DNA of 7,008 nt, taken from the NCBI GenBank assembly GCA_020347085.1, contig CP070769.1:381209-388216 (forward strand), read 5' to 3'. Under the pieces are notes generated by a model that was given only the letters and a program-made list of their open reading frames with translations, did not search any database and was not told the DNA's origin. Shown one piece after another: positions 6,634 to 7,008 of this stretch. Position 1 is the stretch's first letter. Each line of letters starts with the position of its first letter. Source of the stretch: Desulfobacterales bacterium. Lineage in GTDB: Bacteria; Desulfobacterota; Desulfobacteria; Desulfobacterales; C00003060. Both the position numbers and the translations under genes were made by a program.

Positions 6634-6774
6634 AAGCTATCTCAAAAACGTGGATCAGGGTTCAGGGCAAGGCGCGGGGCGACGAAAAAGCGCAGCATAT
6701 GCGGTAGTATGTGAGCATTTTGAGTCGACTCGCAACGCCGCCATGGGGCGTCATACGCATTTTTGAGATAGCTT
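6634..6774. mobile_element. MITE-like element, 141 bp, 15-bp terminal inverted repeats
   Basis: The ends are perfect 15-bp inverted repeats: AAGCTATCTCAAAAA at 6634-6648 and its reverse complement at 6760-6774. Each end is flanked by CGAG (6630-6633 and 6775-6778), which reads as a 4-bp target-site duplication. Counting the next G/C pair gives a 16-bp repeat, so the exact boundary is uncertain by one base. The interior has no ORF of its own. It contains a perfect 10-bp palindrome GAGTCGACTC (6722-6731) and a GCATATGC palindrome. Size, inverted ends and flanking duplication together indicate a non-autonomous DNA-transposon derivative mobilised by a transposase elsewhere. The parent family cannot be named from this copy. 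Confidence 0.75.
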
Positions 6775-6776
6775 CG

Positions 6777-6818
6777 AGTGAAGTCTCCCCGCCCTAAAGG
6801 GTGCGGGTTCTGCCCTGC
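6777..6818. repeat. GC-rich hairpin repeat, copy B
   Basis: This is the second copy of the 42-bp repeat at 4809-4850, same orientation, with five mismatches. Its hairpin (6786-6807) has stem CCCGCCC-type arms around TAAA, with one G/T wobble and one C/C mismatch at positions different from those in copy A. This suggests that both decayed from a common perfect hairpin. It starts within the CGAG flank of the MITE-like element. On the minus strand it resembles the right end of IS200/IS605-type elements, where a tnpB gene would be expected to the right. No intact tnpB frame is seen within the remaining 190 bp. Confidence 0.65.
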
Positions 6819-6865
6819 TGAATTCTGCATTACGGACCCACCAAGGAGGATTGAAGCTCCCTGCA

Positions 6866-6883
6866 GTCCCGATAGATCGGGAC
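6866..6883. repeat. 18-bp hairpin
   Basis: GTCCCGATAGATCGGGAC has two perfect 8-bp arms around the 2-bp centre AG. No T-run follows on either strand, so it is not a standard terminator. It sits between repeat B and the possible gene end at 6917, and may be part of the same decayed element or a dispersed hairpin repeat. Confidence 0.5.
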
Positions 6884-6916
6884 AGCGAATGCGCTCGTTG
6901 TTGCAGTTCAAGCCGT

Positions 6917-7008
6917 TTAATGGGCATCTTCAAAGCCCAAATCCACGGCTATTTCGATATCAGCCCCCTCTATCTTCACAATTGTGAGGGCTACCCAAAG
7001 CGATATCA
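6917..7008 (-). CDS. Possible C-terminus of an unidentified protein
   Basis: On the minus strand one frame is open from the right edge to TAA at 6917-6919, giving about 29 residues that end in KIEGADIEIAVDLGFEDAH. The acidic, regular sequence is more protein-like than the other frames here. The stop is placed before the hairpin at 6866-6883, as a gene end would be. The fragment is too short to recognise a family and could be chance. If real, the body of the gene lies right of the window. Confidence 0.25.
   Translation of the reverse strand, partial: ISLWVALTIVKIEGADIEIAVDLGFEDAH

Larger units (their letters stand above)
6819..7008. other. Non-genic right edge, probable element remnant
   Basis: No gene with clear start and product lies here. 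The stretch continues the weak similarity to the right flank of copy A for about 30 bp. It contains an 18-bp hairpin (6866-6883) and a perfect 12-bp palindrome TCACAATTGTGA (6976-6987). It also has a direct repeat CGATATCA (6955-6962 and 7001-7008). Longer frames on both strands run through the repeat B hairpin and the MITE-like element, so they are unlikely to be genes. Confidence 0.45.

Noticed and set aside
6642..6911. 89-residue minus-strand open frame spanning the MITE-like element and repeat B
   Set aside because: It runs across two distinct repeat units and their junction, so its openness reflects the repeats, not a protein.

Overview
The window looks like a chromosomal segment of an anaerobic, Desulfobacterota-type (delta-proteobacterial) bacterium. 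This rests on a complete four-gene 2-oxoacid:ferredoxin oxidoreductase operon in the order ferredoxin subunit-alpha-beta-gamma, a CBS/PAS/GGDEF signalling protein, an exported FlgT-like protein and moderate GC content. It is an inference from gene content; there is no rRNA or other taxonomic marker.

Layout, left to right. Positions 1-310 hold no convincing gene, only a short 18-bp tandem repeat and weak inverted repeats. A minus-strand gene (311-1465) encodes an exported protein with a FlgT-like N-terminal region. A 409-bp divergent intergenic region (1466-1874) follows. The plus-strand operon korD-korA-korB-korC (1875-4801) is tightly packed, with 4-bp stop/start overlaps at D/A and B/C and a 40-bp gap with a good ribosome binding site at A/B. 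A 106-bp convergent gap contains a GC-rich hairpin repeat (copy A). A minus-strand gene (4908-6533) encodes four CBS domains, a PAS-like domain and a GGDEF diguanylate cyclase domain with an intact I-site. Positions 6534-7008 are non-genic mobile debris. They hold a 141-bp MITE-like element with 15-bp terminal inverted repeats and a CGAG target duplication. A second copy (B) of the hairpin repeat abuts it, resembling right ends of IS200/IS605-type (TnpB) elements. After that come an 18-bp hairpin and the possible C-terminus of a minus-strand reading frame that leaves the window.

How the genes fit together. KorDABC would interconvert 2-oxoglutarate plus CoA with succinyl-CoA plus CO2 using ferredoxin, a central reaction of the oxidative or reductive TCA cycle in anaerobes. 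The CBS-GGDEF protein could couple adenine-nucleotide state to cyclic-di-GMP. Its convergent position next to kor is suggestive only, because the two units do not share a transcript. No clearly new multi-gene system is visible. The most unusual material is the repeat cluster at 6630-6890 and its diverged relative at 4809-4850.
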